A stretch of DNA of 64,000 nucleotides from Marinobacter sp. SS21 (GTDB taxonomy: Bacteria > Pseudomonadota > Gammaproteobacteria > Pseudomonadales > Oleiphilaceae): NCBI RefSeq assembly GCF_028369065.1, contig NZ_JAQNDA010000010.1, positions 1 through 64,000 on the forward strand. The letters are read 5' to 3'. Under the pieces are notes generated by a model, which did not search any database, was not told the origin of the DNA, and saw only the letters and a program-made list of their open reading frames with translations. Of the stretch, positions 16,497-25,410 are shown one piece after another. Position 1 is the stretch's first letter, and the number at the start of each line of letters is the position of its first letter. A program made the position numbers and the translations under genes.

Positions 16497-17633
16497 TCAG
16501 GCCAGCTGATGTTCCTCGCCCTTGTAGTAGGCTTTAACCCTCGGGTTCATTACCTTCTTCCATAGGGGCGGGATACAGGCCAGTACCACCATGGCGGCGT
16601 AACCTGCCGGCAGCTGAGGGGCTACGTCATGATGGCGCAGCACCTGATAGCGACGCTTGGCGTAAGCGTGATGGTCGCTGTGGCGTTGCAGATGGAACAG
16701 GAATACGTTGGTCAGGAAGTAATTGGAGTTCCAGCTGTGTTCCGGGGTGGTGCGCTCGTAACGTCCGTTCTCCAGCTTGCGACGGTGCAGGCCATAGTGT
16801 TCCAGGTAATTGACGATTTCCAGAAGGGTGAAGGCGACGAAGCTCTGGCCCAGGAAGAACGCGGCGCCCAGCCAGCCGAACGCGGCGGTGAAGGCCACCA
16901 GGGCCAGGGCACTGATGCCATACCACCAGATCAGCTCGTTACGCCAGCTCAACGGCTTGAGGCCCTTACGCTCCAGACGTTGAGCTTCCAGTTTCCAGGC
17001 ATTGAGGAAATTACGAACATAGGCCCGTGGCAGAAAATTATAGAGAGACTGATCGTACCGGGAAGAGGACGCATCTTCTGGCGTAGACACATGGACATGG
17101 TGACCACGCAGATGCTCCACCTTGAATCCCGCGTAACAGACCAGGGACAACAGGAAGCCACCGGCCCAGGTTTCCAGGCGCTCGTCCTTATGGATCAGCT
17201 CGTGGGCTACATTGATACCCAGACCTCCCACAATGCCAATGGAAAAAATCCAGCCAATCGCCCCCAGGGTGCTGAACATGCCCGAGCCCAGCAACGTCAT
17301 TGACCACACCAGCAGTGCGGCAAACAGGACCACCCAGCTCAGGGTGAGAAATTTGTAGAAACGCTCCTTGTTCATCTCCGGGACTTCCTCAACCTCGTCC
17401 GGATTCAGGGCGTCCTGTCCCAGCAACAAATCCAGCACCGGAATGATCACAAACACCACCACCGGCGCCCCCCAGGCAAACAGATTCACCAAATCCAGCG
17501 CTTGACCCGCGACCAATAACAGAGCGGGAATCGCCAACGGCAGCATGGATATCACAAAGGCGTATTTCTTGAGGATCAGCAGTAACCGGCGGCGGGCCGG
17601 ATTCTGACTTGCGGTTGTGTTGCTCGTGCTCAC
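16497..17633 (-). CDS. alkB: Alkane 1-monooxygenase AlkB
   Basis: 378 residues of the integral-membrane diiron alkane hydroxylase family, which oxidises medium-chain n-alkanes to 1-alkanols with rubredoxin as electron donor. The conserved histidine clusters are present: HELIHK (about 138), HLRGHHVHVSTPEDAS (about 168), NYLEHYGLHR (about 272) and LQRHSDHHA (about 312). Six hydrophobic helices are visible. The start is GTG at 17633, preceded by AGGG. No rubredoxin or rubredoxin reductase gene is adjacent. It is transcribed divergently from a GntR-type regulator, an arrangement known for alkB2 of Alcanivorax. Confidence 0.95.
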   Translation of the reverse strand: MSTSNTTASQNPARRRLLLILKKYAFVISMLPLAIPALLLVAGQALDLVNLFAWGAPVVVFVIIPVLDLLLGQDALNPDEVEEVPEMNKERFYKFLTLSWVVLFAALLVWSMTLLGSGMFSTLGAIGWIFSIGIVGGLGINVAHELIHKDERLETWAGGFLLSLVCYAGFKVEHLRGHHVHVSTPEDASSSRYDQSLYNFLPRAYVRNFLNAWKLEAQRLERKGLKPLSWRNELIWWYGISALALVAFTAAFGWLGAAFFLGQSFVAFTLLEIVNYLEHYGLHRRKLENGRYERTTPEHSWNSNYFLTNVFLFHLQRHSDHHAYAKRRYQVLRHHDVAPQLPAGYAAMVVLACIPPLWKKVMNPRVKAYYKGEEHQLA

Positions 17634-17723
17634 AGTACATCCCTCTTTCTTGCTAGTAAGGCGTGGGAGGCGGTTCTGCTCGGCGCATGTCCGGCCTTCA
17701 CTCCCACCTTTTCATAGGTATTG

Positions 17724-17787
17724 GGGGTGACGTGAGTTTATCGTCACCCCTATTTGCATTATTGTCCTACAATATAGCAATCGTCAA
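17724..17787 (-). promoter_or_regulatory. alkB promoter with 9-bp inverted repeat at the start site
   Basis: On the minus strand, TTGACG (17787-17782) and AATAAT (17763-17758) are spaced by 18 bases and form a good sigma-70 promoter pointing at alkB. Immediately downstream, GGGGTGACG (17724-17732) and CGTCACCCC (17742-17750) form a perfect inverted repeat that would cover the transcript start. This suits a repressor site, with the divergently encoded GntR protein as first candidate, or a leader hairpin. The rest of the 300-base alkB-gntR gap (17634-17934) holds only short A/T-rich dyads around 17800-17840, possibly the gntR promoter region. Confidence 0.6.
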
Positions 17788-17934
17788 CCATGACATCACC
17801 GAATATTCGGGAGATGATCGAACTCGGAATCATCAGGACCGCCAAATCAAGGCCTTAAGAGGGGAAAACCAGCTGTGTTACACTCACCTAAGCACGCATA
17901 CTCGGGTCACCGTGGCCCGCTTCAGAGAGCAGTT

Positions 17935-18609
17935 ATGGAATTTCAGGTTCCCAACACGTTGGCCGAACAGATCGCCAACTACCTGGCCGAGCAGATCATG
18001 ACCGGCCACATACACCCCGGGCAGCGGGTTCATGAAGCCAAGGTGGCCAGCGAGCTGAAAGTCAGTCGGGCCTCGGTCAAAGAGGCGCTCTACACGCTGG
18101 AACGCTGGCACCTGGTGGACATCACCCCGCGCAAGGGTGCCTCCGCAACCAGGCTCGATGCGGAACATGCCTCAGAACTCTACGATGTCTATATGCACCT
18201 GCTGCAGATGCTCGTGGAGCGATTGATCGACCGTTGGCAGGCATCGGACCGGGATTTGTTGCTCGCCAAGATTGAACAGGTGACCCGCCGCCTCACCACC
18301 GACGCCGATGTACTGGCGGTGGTGGAGGCAAGCTTTGATGTGATGGACACCTGTTGTCAGGTGGTGGGCAATCCCTACCTCACCGAGGCGCTGGCCAACT
18401 TCAAGCCAGCGGTGAGCCGCACCTATTACCTGAGTGCCGATCGCTACCGCCAAGACTTGAAACGCACCGCCCAGTTCTTCAGCGGACTCACCCGGGCCGT
18501 GCTGGAACGGGACAAGGCCACTGCGGCGGAGCACATCCAGGCGTTCTTCCAGCACCAACGACAGCTGATCTTGCAGGCGCTTTCTCCTGAGCCGGCCGCG
18601 GCCCCCTAG
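17935..18609 (+). CDS. GntR-family regulator divergent from alkB
   Basis: 224 residues. The N-terminal winged helix (LAEQIANYLAEQIMTGHIHPGQRVHEAKVASELKVSRASVKEALYTLERWHLVDITPRKGASAT, residues about 8-70) is typical of GntR proteins. The all-helical C-terminal part (about 75-220) looks like an FCD ligand-binding domain. The ATG at 17935 is preceded by GAGAG. An in-frame GTG 60 bases upstream adds residues without family similarity. Divergence from alkB suggests control of alkane hydroxylation, perhaps in response to a fatty acid or acyl-CoA. That is inference from context and from the similar Alcanivorax layout. Confidence 0.8.
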   Translation: MEFQVPNTLAEQIANYLAEQIMTGHIHPGQRVHEAKVASELKVSRASVKEALYTLERWHLVDITPRKGASATRLDAEHASELYDVYMHLLQMLVERLIDRWQASDRDLLLAKIEQVTRRLTTDADVLAVVEASFDVMDTCCQVVGNPYLTEALANFKPAVSRTYYLSADRYRQDLKRTAQFFSGLTRAVLERDKATAAEHIQAFFQHQRQLILQALSPEPAAAP

Positions 18610-18668
18610 GCGGAACGACCACGGCATCTTATCCGGCCTGAAAAACCGGTTTAGACGAACACAACGTA

Positions 18669-18700
18669 GATAGACAGATAGACAGATAGACAGCTAGGCA
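18669..18700. repeat. 8-bp tandem repeat (GATAGACA)
   Basis: Three perfect copies of GATAGACA and a fourth, degenerate copy lie in the 174-base gap before the DUF523/DUF1722 gene. Such a tract can vary in length by slippage. It is about 85 bases upstream of the start codon. Confidence 0.8.
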
Positions 18701-18783
18701 AAACACAACCCGAGCGAAGGAGGACGAGCAAAAACGTCATAGGCGCACTCGTTTTTACACCGTCTCCGAAGAGGGCCCCCACT

Positions 18784-19728
18784 GTGAGCAAAATCCCCGT
18801 AGGCATCAGCACCTGCCTTCTTGGCGAACAGGTACGCTATGACGGTGGTCACAAGCACTCCCGATTCTGCACCGAGGTACTGGCGCGCCATTTCGATTTT
18901 CACCCCACCTGCCCGGAAGTGGCCGCGGGCCTGGGCACACCTCGTCCGGCGGTTCACTTGCGCGAGATCGACAACAACCTCCGTCTGATCGACGCCAAAG
19001 GCAACGCCGATCACACCGAGTCGATGCAGGCCGTCATCGACCAGGTTGTCCCGTCACTGGGCCATCTGCGGGGCTATATCCTGATGGCCAAATCCCCCAG
19101 TTGCGGCATGGAACGCATCAAAGTGCATAACGAAGAGGGGCAGTTGATCCACCGGGACGGAAGGGGTCTGTTCGCCGAGGCCCTGATGCAGGCTTACCCC
19201 CTACTACCGGTTGAAGAAGAAGGCCGTCTGCACGATGACCAGCTGCGGGAAAATTTCGTCGAACGGGTGTTCGCCTATGACGACTGGTTGCAGAACGTCG
19301 TCGCTGACCTAAGCCCAGAGGCGCTGATCCAATTCCACACCCGCCACAAATTCCAGCTGCTGGCCCACAACGAAGCGATCTACCGAACTCTGGGGCCATT
19401 GCTGGCTGACCTGAAATGCACGCCGCTTGAGCAGATTGCCAAGCAGTATATCAGCGGGTTCATGGCGGCCATGGCCTGCAAGGTCAGCCGGGGGGCCCAT
19501 GTCAACGCCATGCAGCATTTGATGGGCTACCTGCGGGATTCCATGGGCGACGCTGACCGCCAGGTGCTGACGGAGCAGATTGAGGCCTATCACCGGGGCG
19601 AGCTGCCCTTGATTGTCCCAATGACGTTACTGCGCATGGCCCAGCGGCGGGAGCCGGTGGACTATGTGGCACTTCAGCAATACCTCAGCCCCTACCCGGA
19701 CGAGCTGGGACTGAGGAATCGGGTCTGA
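18784..19728 (+). CDS. DUF523-DUF1722 protein (YbgA family)
   Basis: 314 residues. The N-terminal DUF523 domain (about 1-150) has PVGISTCLLGEQVRYDGGHK, CPEVAAGLGTPRPAVHL and a SPSCGMERI motif with conserved cysteines. The C-terminal DUF1722 (YbgA) domain (about 190-305) contains FHTRHKFQLLAHNEAIYRTLG. The two-domain protein is widespread in proteobacteria, often near photolyase genes. Its activity is not established, and conserved cysteines suggest metal or thiol chemistry. The start is GTG at 18784. Its stop codon lies inside a hairpin shared with the convergent trhO gene. Confidence 0.9.
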   Translation: MSKIPVGISTCLLGEQVRYDGGHKHSRFCTEVLARHFDFHPTCPEVAAGLGTPRPAVHLREIDNNLRLIDAKGNADHTESMQAVIDQVVPSLGHLRGYILMAKSPSCGMERIKVHNEEGQLIHRDGRGLFAEALMQAYPLLPVEEEGRLHDDQLRENFVERVFAYDDWLQNVVADLSPEALIQFHTRHKFQLLAHNEAIYRTLGPLLADLKCTPLEQIAKQYISGFMAAMACKVSRGAHVNAMQHLMGYLRDSMGDADRQVLTEQIEAYHRGELPLIVPMTLLRMAQRREPVDYVALQQYLSPYPDELGLRNRV

Positions 19729-19750
19729 CAACCAATCAGACCCGCGTTTT
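19721..19750 (+). terminator. Terminator overlapping both convergent stop codons
   Basis: GGGTCTGA (19721-19728) pairs perfectly with TCAGACCC (19736-19743) across seven bases, and GCGTTTTCTC follows. The left arm contains the TGA of the DUF523/DUF1722 gene. The right arm contains the TGA of trhO on the other strand. The T-run favours termination of plus-strand transcripts. Confidence 0.7.
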
Positions 19751-20743
19751 CTCTCCTGCCGCGCTCTTGGCGGCCTGACGCGCCCGCTCGGCCTGCTTGC
19801 GGGATTTTCGCTCGGCAATGACCTTGGCCGCCTCGCCACCGACGTGGGTTTCGCCACGCTGTTCGGCCAACCGGATCTGGCGCTCACGCTCGGCAAACCG
19901 GGCCTTCTGCGCATCGCTGAGGGAGTCGATGCACTGGTGGCAGCTCACCCCCTGCTCATACTCAGGACGCTGCTTGTCATCCTCGGTGATGGGCCGGCGG
20001 CAAGCGTGACACTGGTCAAAGGCACCCCGTTCCAGCTGATGGTTGACCGTCACCCGGTCATCGAAGACAAAGCATTCCCCGCGCCATAGCGACTGTTCCT
20101 CGGGCACTTCTTCCAGGTACTTGAGAATTCCGCCCTTGAGGTGGTAGACCTCCTCGAAGCCCTGTTCTTTAAGGTAGGCGGTGGATTTCTCACAACGGAT
20201 ACCACCGGTACAGAACATGGCCACTTTCTTGTGCCGAGTCGGATCGAGGTTCTGTTGGACGTAGCCAGGAAACTCGCGGAACGTATCGGTAGCGGGGTTG
20301 ACCGCGTTCTTGAAGGTACCGATTTCCACCTCGTACTGGTTACGGGTGTCAATCAACAACACCTCTGGATCGGAAATCAGCGCGTTCCACTGTGCCGGCT
20401 CCACATAGCTACCCACAATCCGTTTGGGATCAATATCCTCCACACCCATGGTGACGATTTCTTTTTTCAGCTTGACCTTGGTGCGCTTGAAGGGCTGATC
20501 GTCCACGAAGGATTCTTTGTAGTCGATGCCATCGAAACGAGCATCGGTATCAATCCAGGCCTTGATTGCGTCAATGCCCTCACGACTGCCGGCGATGGTG
20601 CCGTTAATGCCTTCCCGGGCCAGCAGCAACGTGCCGCGTACGCCCTGCTGTTCCATCAGCGTCAGCAGGGGCTGGCGCAGGGATTCATAATCTTCAACAA
20701 CTGCGAACTTGTAGAGTGCGCAGACCACAACAACATCGGTCAT
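19736..20743 (-). CDS. trhO: tRNA uridine(34) hydroxylase TrhO
   Basis: 335 residues of the rhodanese-related YceA/TrhO family, which hydroxylates U34 of certain tRNAs to 5-hydroxyuridine using oxygen, the first step toward mo5U/cmo5U. An N-terminal acylphosphatase-like region ([17 protein letters not shown]) precedes a rhodanese domain with active-site loop [19 protein letters not shown] (about 178-196). A cysteine-rich C-terminal segment ([21 protein letters not shown], about 243-270) could bind zinc. The Lys/Arg-rich tail is longer than in Escherichia coli. The gene appears monocistronic, with the shared hairpin at its 3' end. Confidence 0.93.
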   Translation of the reverse strand: MTDVVVVCALYKFAVVEDYESLRQPLLTLMEQQGVRGTLLLAREGINGTIAGSREGIDAIKAWIDTDARFDGIDYKESFVDDQPFKRTKVKLKKEIVTMGVEDIDPKRIVGSYVEPAQWNALISDPEVLLIDTRNQYEVEIGTFKNAVNPATDTFREFPGYVQQNLDPTRHKKVAMFCTGGIRCEKSTAYLKEQGFEEVYHLKGGILKYLEEVPEEQSLWRGECFVFDDRVTVNHQLERGAFDQCHACRRPITEDDKQRPEYEQGVSCHQCIDSLSDAQKARFAERERQIRLAEQRGETHVGGEAAKVIAERKSRKQAERARQAAKSAAGEKTRV

Positions 20744-20890
20744 CGGATTCTCCTGCGAGCCGGATCGTAAATCCGGAGCATCGATTCATTGAATTGATAA
20801 ATCGGCTAGTTGATTAACTGGTTAATGGACTAATCAAAGAATAGCCGCGTGAAAAGGCGGACGAATTTTAACCGATCGAAGAAAGGTTGG

Positions 20891-20916
20891 AAAACGCCCC
20901 GGCTGACGCGGGGCGA
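20891..20916 (-). terminator. Terminator of the outer-membrane barrel gene
   Basis: On the minus strand CGCCCCG pairs with CGGGGCG (20915-20895) around a seven-base loop and is followed by TTTT. It lies about ten bases after the stop codon of the 20927-21496 gene. Confidence 0.75.
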
Positions 20917-20926
20917 TTCGACAGAC

Positions 20927-21496
20927 TTAAAACCGGTACATCAGCCCCAAGGTTGCGGCCGAGACTTCCGTTTCACTGTCCTTGAAGAGCGTCAGGTACT
21001 CCAAGCTGACATCGGACTTGTCGTTGATCGCGATGTTGGCGCCCAAGCCATAGGACACATCATCGTCATTACCGGCATCGTTGAACACTTCATCGCCGTC
21101 TACGCTGACGCTAACCTCGGATTTGATACCGGTGTACCCCAGGATGATGTACGGATAGATTGGGGTCGGGTTTGGAATGCCCGCCAATACATAGGCGCCA
21201 ATGGAGCGCTTGGTTTCCACTGTCAGTTCCGCGCCGCCCAGGCTGCTGGAGTCATCCGTCAGCCCAAAGCCGCCCCGGCCCTCAACAGCGATGTAGTCGT
21301 TAAGTCGACCACCAATCCGAAATGACAGATGGCCATATTTGAAATCATTCGGGATACCTTCCTCATCGACATCAACATGGATTCGGGACAGGTTTACTCC
21401 GAGATAGCCTTTTGGTGAAGCACTCTCTTCGGCCTGAACACCCACCGCCATCATCGCTGCAAGGGAAGCCGCCAACCACTTGTATTTCATCATCAC
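20927..21496 (-). CDS. Small outer-membrane beta-barrel protein
   Basis: 189 residues. A signal peptide (1-22, ending VQA) is followed by alternating amphipathic strands (GYLGVNLSRIHVDV, LSFRIGGRLNDYIAVEGRGGFGL, GAYVLAGIPNPTPIYPYIILGYT) and a C-terminal strand ending in aromatic YRF, as in eight-stranded OmpA/opacity-like porins. The function is unknown. Such barrels are often adhesion, stress or structural proteins. It is monocistronic, with its own terminator. GGATGTG and the doubled ATG at the start leave one codon of uncertainty in the initiation site. Confidence 0.8.
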   Translation of the reverse strand: MMMKYKWLAASLAAMMAVGVQAEESASPKGYLGVNLSRIHVDVDEEGIPNDFKYGHLSFRIGGRLNDYIAVEGRGGFGLTDDSSSLGGAELTVETKRSIGAYVLAGIPNPTPIYPYIILGYTGIKSEVSVSVDGDEVFNDAGNDDDVSYGLGANIAINDKSDVSLEYLTLFKDSETEVSAATLGLMYRF

Positions 21497-21541
21497 ATCC
21501 TTAATTCGAAATGCTGTCCGTCCAGTCGGACGCTCACATAC

Positions 21542-21573
21542 AAAAAGCCGCCCCCTCCACCGGATGGAGCGGC
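21542..21573 (-). terminator. Terminator downstream of the DsbA-like gene
   Basis: On the minus strand GCCGC and TCCA pair with TGGA and GCGGC in a GC-rich hairpin with extra Gs on the 3' side, then TTTTT follows. It lies about 80 bases after the DsbA-like stop codon and about 45 bases before the barrel protein gene. Confidence 0.7.
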
Positions 21574-21651
21574 CTGCATGTTAAAGCATTTCTCATTAAT
21601 AATGCGAACAAGGCGTCGCCCTTGCGGACATTCCCCGCTACACCATCAAGC

Positions 21652-22380
21652 TCATTCTGCCGCGGCCAACTCCCGCTCCACCACCGCCGACAGCTGTCCC
21701 CAACCCGGCCGTGTCAGCTGGATATTGTCGACCAGTACGGTGGGGGTGCTCAGCACCCGCATCTGCTGGGCCACCTGGACACTGGCTTCGATGTCCTCCC
21801 GGTGCAGCTCGGTGGTCATGCAGCGGCGGAAACGGCGCTCGTCCAGGCCCTGCTCGGAGGCGTAGCGGGAAAACATGTCGACCGGCTTGCTGGTGCCGCT
21901 CCACTCACCCTGCTTGGCGAACAGCGCATCGTGCATCGCCCAGTAGCCATCCTGATCACCGGCGCAGCGGGCCGCCATGGCTGCGGGCATCGCGTTCTGG
22001 TGCTGACGCAGTGGCAGATCGAAGAACACGAAACGCACCTTGCCCGCGGCGACGTACTCCTCCTTCAGCCGGCGACTGGCGTCGGCAAAACGACCACACG
22101 CCGGACACTGGTAATCGGCGAACTCGCGCACCACCACCGGGGCGTCCTCGGCCCCAACGCTCACACCAAAACGATCTAGATGGACGGGAAATGGCTCCGC
22201 CTCGGTCGCAGCCACCGGCAGGGCCTCAGAGGTTTTCTCCGGCGGCTGGGTCATCAGCACCAGACCTGCGACGATGGCGATCACCACCGCCACTGCAATG
22301 GCCAGCCACCCCAGCCTTCGCCGCCCGGCTCGATCATAGCCTGGCTGTCCCGTGGTCTTTCGCCGATTTGCCTCACCCAT
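21652..22380 (-). CDS. Membrane-anchored DsbA-family thiol oxidoreductase
   Basis: 242 residues. A basic N-terminus precedes one membrane helix (about 22-44) and a periplasmic thioredoxin fold with YQCPACGRF (CPAC active site, near 100) and the cis-proline loop STPTVLVD (near 214). It resembles the single-domain thioredoxin-like proteins related to DsbG and to the thiol domain of bacterial VKOR, rather than canonical DsbA. It probably oxidises or isomerises disulfides in the periplasm. Its partner is unknown, and no dsbB-like gene is next to it. The ATG at 22380 has a near-perfect AAGGAG at six bases. An upstream in-frame codon at 22416 lacks such a site. Confidence 0.85.
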   Translation of the reverse strand: MGEANRRKTTGQPGYDRAGRRRLGWLAIAVAVVIAIVAGLVLMTQPPEKTSEALPVAATEAEPFPVHLDRFGVSVGAEDAPVVVREFADYQCPACGRFADASRRLKEEYVAAGKVRFVFFDLPLRQHQNAMPAAMAARCAGDQDGYWAMHDALFAKQGEWSGTSKPVDMFSRYASEQGLDERRFRRCMTTELHREDIEASVQVAQQMRVLSTPTVLVDNIQLTRPGWGQLSAVVERELAAAE

Positions 22381-22583
22381 AACCGCTCCTTTGTGTCTTG
22401 GGAACCATTGAATCACTCCGAATCACCTCAGAACGCCAGAGCGAGTCCGGAGTTCTGCAGAGGCTCCCTTTGTTAAATTGACGCTAAGATCATGTCAGAC
22501 CGTAAAAAGTTCCGCCATGATAATAACAAAAGACACAAATGCCATTCCCCGTTTCGCCGCTGGCCTAGTCGTGATAGGCATCA

Positions 22584-22922
22584 CTACTCGTCCATCAACT
22601 GGCGCACCAGGCGATTGAGACGATCCACCTCCCTGCGCAGGTTCTGGACATCGTCGAGCAGATCCAGAGACATGGCCAGGCCAGGCAGGTTGAGTTTCAG
22701 GTCCCGCTGCAGGCGCTGGGCCTTCTGCAACCGGGTCAGCGCCGGCAGATCAAACAGCCACTCCTGCACCTCCCCTTCGGTCAGCGGGCTGATCACGCCG
22801 TAGCTCACCAGTTTGATGACGAACTCCGCATGGATGTCTCCCCGCTCACACAGCTCCCGAAGGGTAAAAGTGGCCTGGGTATCACCCAACTCCACCGTCA
22901 GTGTCCGTTCCTCCTGATTCAT
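22584..22922 (-). CDS. cbpM: Chaperone modulator CbpM
   Basis: 112 residues. Following cbpA at ten bases, it matches CbpM: an N-terminal MerR-like helix-turn-helix portion (TLRELCERGDIHAEFVIKLVSYGVISP), then a C-terminal helix rich in Leu and Arg (LDDVQNLRREVDRLNRLVRQLMDE). CbpM binds the J domain of CbpA and blocks both its DNA binding and its co-chaperone activity. The ATG at 22922 is chosen because the protein begins there in family register. The frame extends upstream into cbpA without similarity. Confidence 0.9.
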   Translation of the reverse strand: MNQEERTLTVELGDTQATFTLRELCERGDIHAEFVIKLVSYGVISPLTEGEVQEWLFDLPALTRLQKAQRLQRDLKLNLPGLAMSLDLLDDVQNLRREVDRLNRLVRQLMDE

Positions 22923-22932
22923 CGCCGCCCCC

Positions 22933-23886
22933 TCACACACCCAGTTTGCTGCGCGGATTGAAGGTACCCTCCAGCTGCGCCAGTTGCTGATACAGCGCCT
23001 CGGCCTGCTCGCTGTGCTGCTGCGGCATGACCACCTGCAGCAGCACCATCTGGTCACCGGGATGCTTGCCCGGCAGGCCCTTGCCCTTGAGCCGCAGCTT
23101 GCGACCGGTGGAGGCCCCCTTGGGCAACTTCAGGTTTACCTTGCCCCCCAAGGTGGGCACGGTCACCGTGGCTCCAAGCGCCGCCTCCCAGGGGCTCACG
23201 GGCACCGTGACCACAATATCCCGGCCCTCCACGGTGAACAGCGGATGGGGCGCCAGTTCCACTTCTATAAACAGATCGCCAGACTCACCGCCGTTCACGC
23301 CGGGAGAGCCCTGACCCTTGAGGCGGATATGCTGACCTTCTCGCATGCCCGGCGGAATCTTGACTTTCAGGGCCTTGGCGCGGGCTTTCAGGTGGGAGTA
23401 ATCCACCGAATCGTGAACGGTAAAGCTCACCTGTTTTTCGCAACCATGAAAGGCTTCTTCCAGGAACAACGCCAGGCGAGCATGAACGTCTTCTCCCCGC
23501 ATCGGCCCTTTGGGCCGAAAGCCAAAGCCGCCGTGGCGACTGGCACCACTACCGAAGATGGACTCAAAAAAATCGCTGAATTGACGCGCGTCGGCTTCGG
23601 TGTAACCGCCAGCACCAAAATTGGACGCACTGTGCCAACCTGGCGGCGGCTCGAATTGGCCACCCCGACTGCCGTACTGACGCAGATGGTCGTACTCCGC
23701 CCGTTTCTCTGGGTCCTTGAGCACCTCGTAGGCCTCGCCCACGTCCTTGAACTTCTCGTCGGCATTGGCCTCCTTACTGACGTCCGGGTGGTATTTCCGG
23801 GCCAGTTTGCGGTAGGCCTTCTTGATATCCTCCGGCGTCGCGGATTCGCTCACGCCTAAGGCCGCGTAATAGTCCTTGAACTCCAT
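22933..23886 (-). CDS. cbpA: Curved DNA-binding protein and DnaJ-type co-chaperone CbpA
   Basis: 317 residues. An N-terminal J domain (2-68) carries the HPD motif in [16 protein letters not shown] Gly/Phe-rich linker follows (about 75-130), then two DnaJ C-terminal beta domains ([20 protein letters not shown], about 135-305) with no intervening zinc finger, which distinguishes CbpA from DnaJ. It stimulates DnaK and binds curved DNA in stationary phase. ATG 23886 follows GGGAGG at five bases. Upstream lies a run of 17-bp tandem repeats (23956-24108) that could influence its promoter. cbpM is co-transcribed. Confidence 0.93.
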   Translation of the reverse strand: MEFKDYYAALGVSESATPEDIKKAYRKLARKYHPDVSKEANADEKFKDVGEAYEVLKDPEKRAEYDHLRQYGSRGGQFEPPPGWHSASNFGAGGYTEADARQFSDFFESIFGSGASRHGGFGFRPKGPMRGEDVHARLALFLEEAFHGCEKQVSFTVHDSVDYSHLKARAKALKVKIPPGMREGQHIRLKGQGSPGVNGGESGDLFIEVELAPHPLFTVEGRDIVVTVPVSPWEAALGATVTVPTLGGKVNLKLPKGASTGRKLRLKGKGLPGKHPGDQMVLLQVVMPQQHSEQAEALYQQLAQLEGTFNPRSKLGV

Positions 23887-23955
23887 GATGCCTCCCGCAG
23901 CCACCGTTTTACTTGCGCACTATTGAGGAGAAGAACTGAAGCCGGTCGTTCATCA

Positions 23956-24108
23956 GGCTCTTTGTTAACTCAGACTCTTTGTTAACTCGGACTCTTTGTT
24001 AACTCAGACTCTTTGTTAACTCGGACTCTTTGTTAACTCAGACTCCTTGTTAACTCGGACCCTGTTTTAACTGGGGCGCTATTTTAGCTGGGGCTCTGTA
24101 GTAACTAT
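23956..24108. repeat. Nine-copy 17-bp tandem repeat
   Basis: Nine consecutive 17-base units, of which the first six are near-identical (GACTCTTTGTTAACTCR, alternating A or G at the last base) and the last three are decayed. Each good copy contains the palindrome GTTAAC. The array lies between fba and cbpA, 70 bases upstream of the cbpA start on its strand. There is no unique spacer between units, so it is not a CRISPR array. Confidence 0.92.
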
Positions 24109-24160
24109 TGTAGGCGGGAGGAAATTTACAAGGCGGGAATACCACCGGTGGGGCAGATAC

Positions 24161-24227
24161 GTCAGAGGGGGACAGGTGTGCAAACCTGTCCCCCTCTGAC
24201 GGAAGGGACAGACTCACCGTCTGTCCC
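24161..24227. repeat. Two adjacent GGGACA-type hairpins after fba
   Basis: The first hairpin has perfect 17-bp arms (24161-24177 and 24184-24200, GTCAGAGGGGGACAGGT) around six bases. The second pairs GGGACAGAC (24205-24213) with GTCTGTCCC (24219-24227). They follow the fba stop by 26 bases and may terminate or stabilise the fba transcript. The paired GGGACA/TGTCCC layout resembles REP elements, and related palindromes occur at 16057-16083 and 16315-16337. Confidence 0.8.
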
Positions 24228-24253
24228 CGGACAACGCTGATCCCAGAGAGGGA

Positions 24254-25318
24254 TCAGTTCACCTTCGGGTCAAGCTCACCGGAGGCGTAACGCTCGAACA
24301 TGGTTTCCAGGTTCACCGCCTTGATCTTGCTGGCATTACCGGCGGTACCGAAGGCCTCGTAACGGGCGATACAGATCTCGGTCATCGCCTTGACGGATTC
24401 CTTCAGGTATTTACGGGGATCGAACTCGGCGGTGTTCTGCGCCAGGAAACGACGGATGGCACCGGTGCTGGCCAGACGCAGATCGGTGTCGATGTTGACC
24501 TTGCGCACGCCGTGCTTGATGCCTTCGACGATTTCCTCAACCGGTACACCGTAGGTTTCCGGAATTTCACCACCGAACTCGTTGATCACCGCCAGCCAGT
24601 CCTGGGGCACAGAGCTGGAACCGTGCATCACCAGGTGGGTATCCGGAATGCGCTTGTGAATGGCCTTGATCTGATCGATAGCCAGGATGTCGCCGGTGGG
24701 CGGACGGGTAAACTTGTAAGCGCCGTGGCTGGTGCCGATGGCGATGGCCAGGGCGTCCACCTTGGTCTTCTTGACGAAGTCGGCCGCTTCTTCCGGATCT
24801 GTCAGCATCTGGCTGTGATCCAGCTTGCCTTCGGCGCCGATACCGTCTTCTTCACCGGCCATGCCGGTCTCCAATGAGCCCAGGCAACCCAGCTCACCTT
24901 CCACGGACACGCCACAGGCGTGCGCCATTTCCACGGTGCGGCGGGTGACATCGACGTTGTACTCATAGGAGGTCGGGGTCTTGCCGTCCTCGCCCAGGGA
25001 GCCGTCCATCATCACCGAGCTGAAGCCCAGCTGGATGGAGCGCTGGCAGACCGCAGGGCTGGTGCCGTGGTCCTGGTGCATGACCACCGGGATATGGGGG
25101 AATTCCTCAATCGCCGCCAGGATCAGGTGGCGCAGGAACGGCGCACCGGCGTAATTGCGGGCACCGGCAGAGGCCTGCACGATCACTGGCGAGTCGGTTC
25201 TGTCCGCCGCTTCCATGATGGCACGCATCTGCTCAAGGTTGTTCACGTTAAACGCGGGGACTCCGTACCCACGCTCAGCGGCGTGGTCCAGCATCTGGCG
25301 CATCGAAATCAGGGCCAT
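24254..25318 (-). CDS. fba: Class II fructose-bisphosphate aldolase
   Basis: 354 residues of the zinc-dependent class II aldolase family (Calvin-cycle CbbA-like subtype), cleaving or forming fructose 1,6-bisphosphate. Visible are the zinc ligands in VVMHQDHG (about 79-86), EGELG (about 135), and the H of MHGSSS (about 216). [14 protein letters not shown] near 270 binds phosphate. Length and motifs are complete. It is the last gene of the tkt-epd-pgk-fba cluster, 92 bases after pgk. No pyruvate kinase gene intervenes, unlike in some relatives. Two REP-like hairpins follow the stop codon. Confidence 0.95.
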   Translation of the reverse strand: MALISMRQMLDHAAERGYGVPAFNVNNLEQMRAIMEAADRTDSPVIVQASAGARNYAGAPFLRHLILAAIEEFPHIPVVMHQDHGTSPAVCQRSIQLGFSSVMMDGSLGEDGKTPTSYEYNVDVTRRTVEMAHACGVSVEGELGCLGSLETGMAGEEDGIGAEGKLDHSQMLTDPEEAADFVKKTKVDALAIAIGTSHGAYKFTRPPTGDILAIDQIKAIHKRIPDTHLVMHGSSSVPQDWLAVINEFGGEIPETYGVPVEEIVEGIKHGVRKVNIDTDLRLASTGAIRRFLAQNTAEFDPRKYLKESVKAMTEICIARYEAFGTAGNASKIKAVNLETMFERYASGELDPKVN

Positions 25319-25410
25319 GGGGCACTCTCCTTAAATGAAACTCAATCGGTTCGAAGCTTTTGTGGAGCCCAGTCTGCGCTGGGCACCTAACGGCCTGGCA
25401 CCTAACGACT

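Noticed and set aside
23956-24108. CRISPR array
   Set aside because: Units are contiguous 17-mers with no spacers, and no cas genes are in the window.
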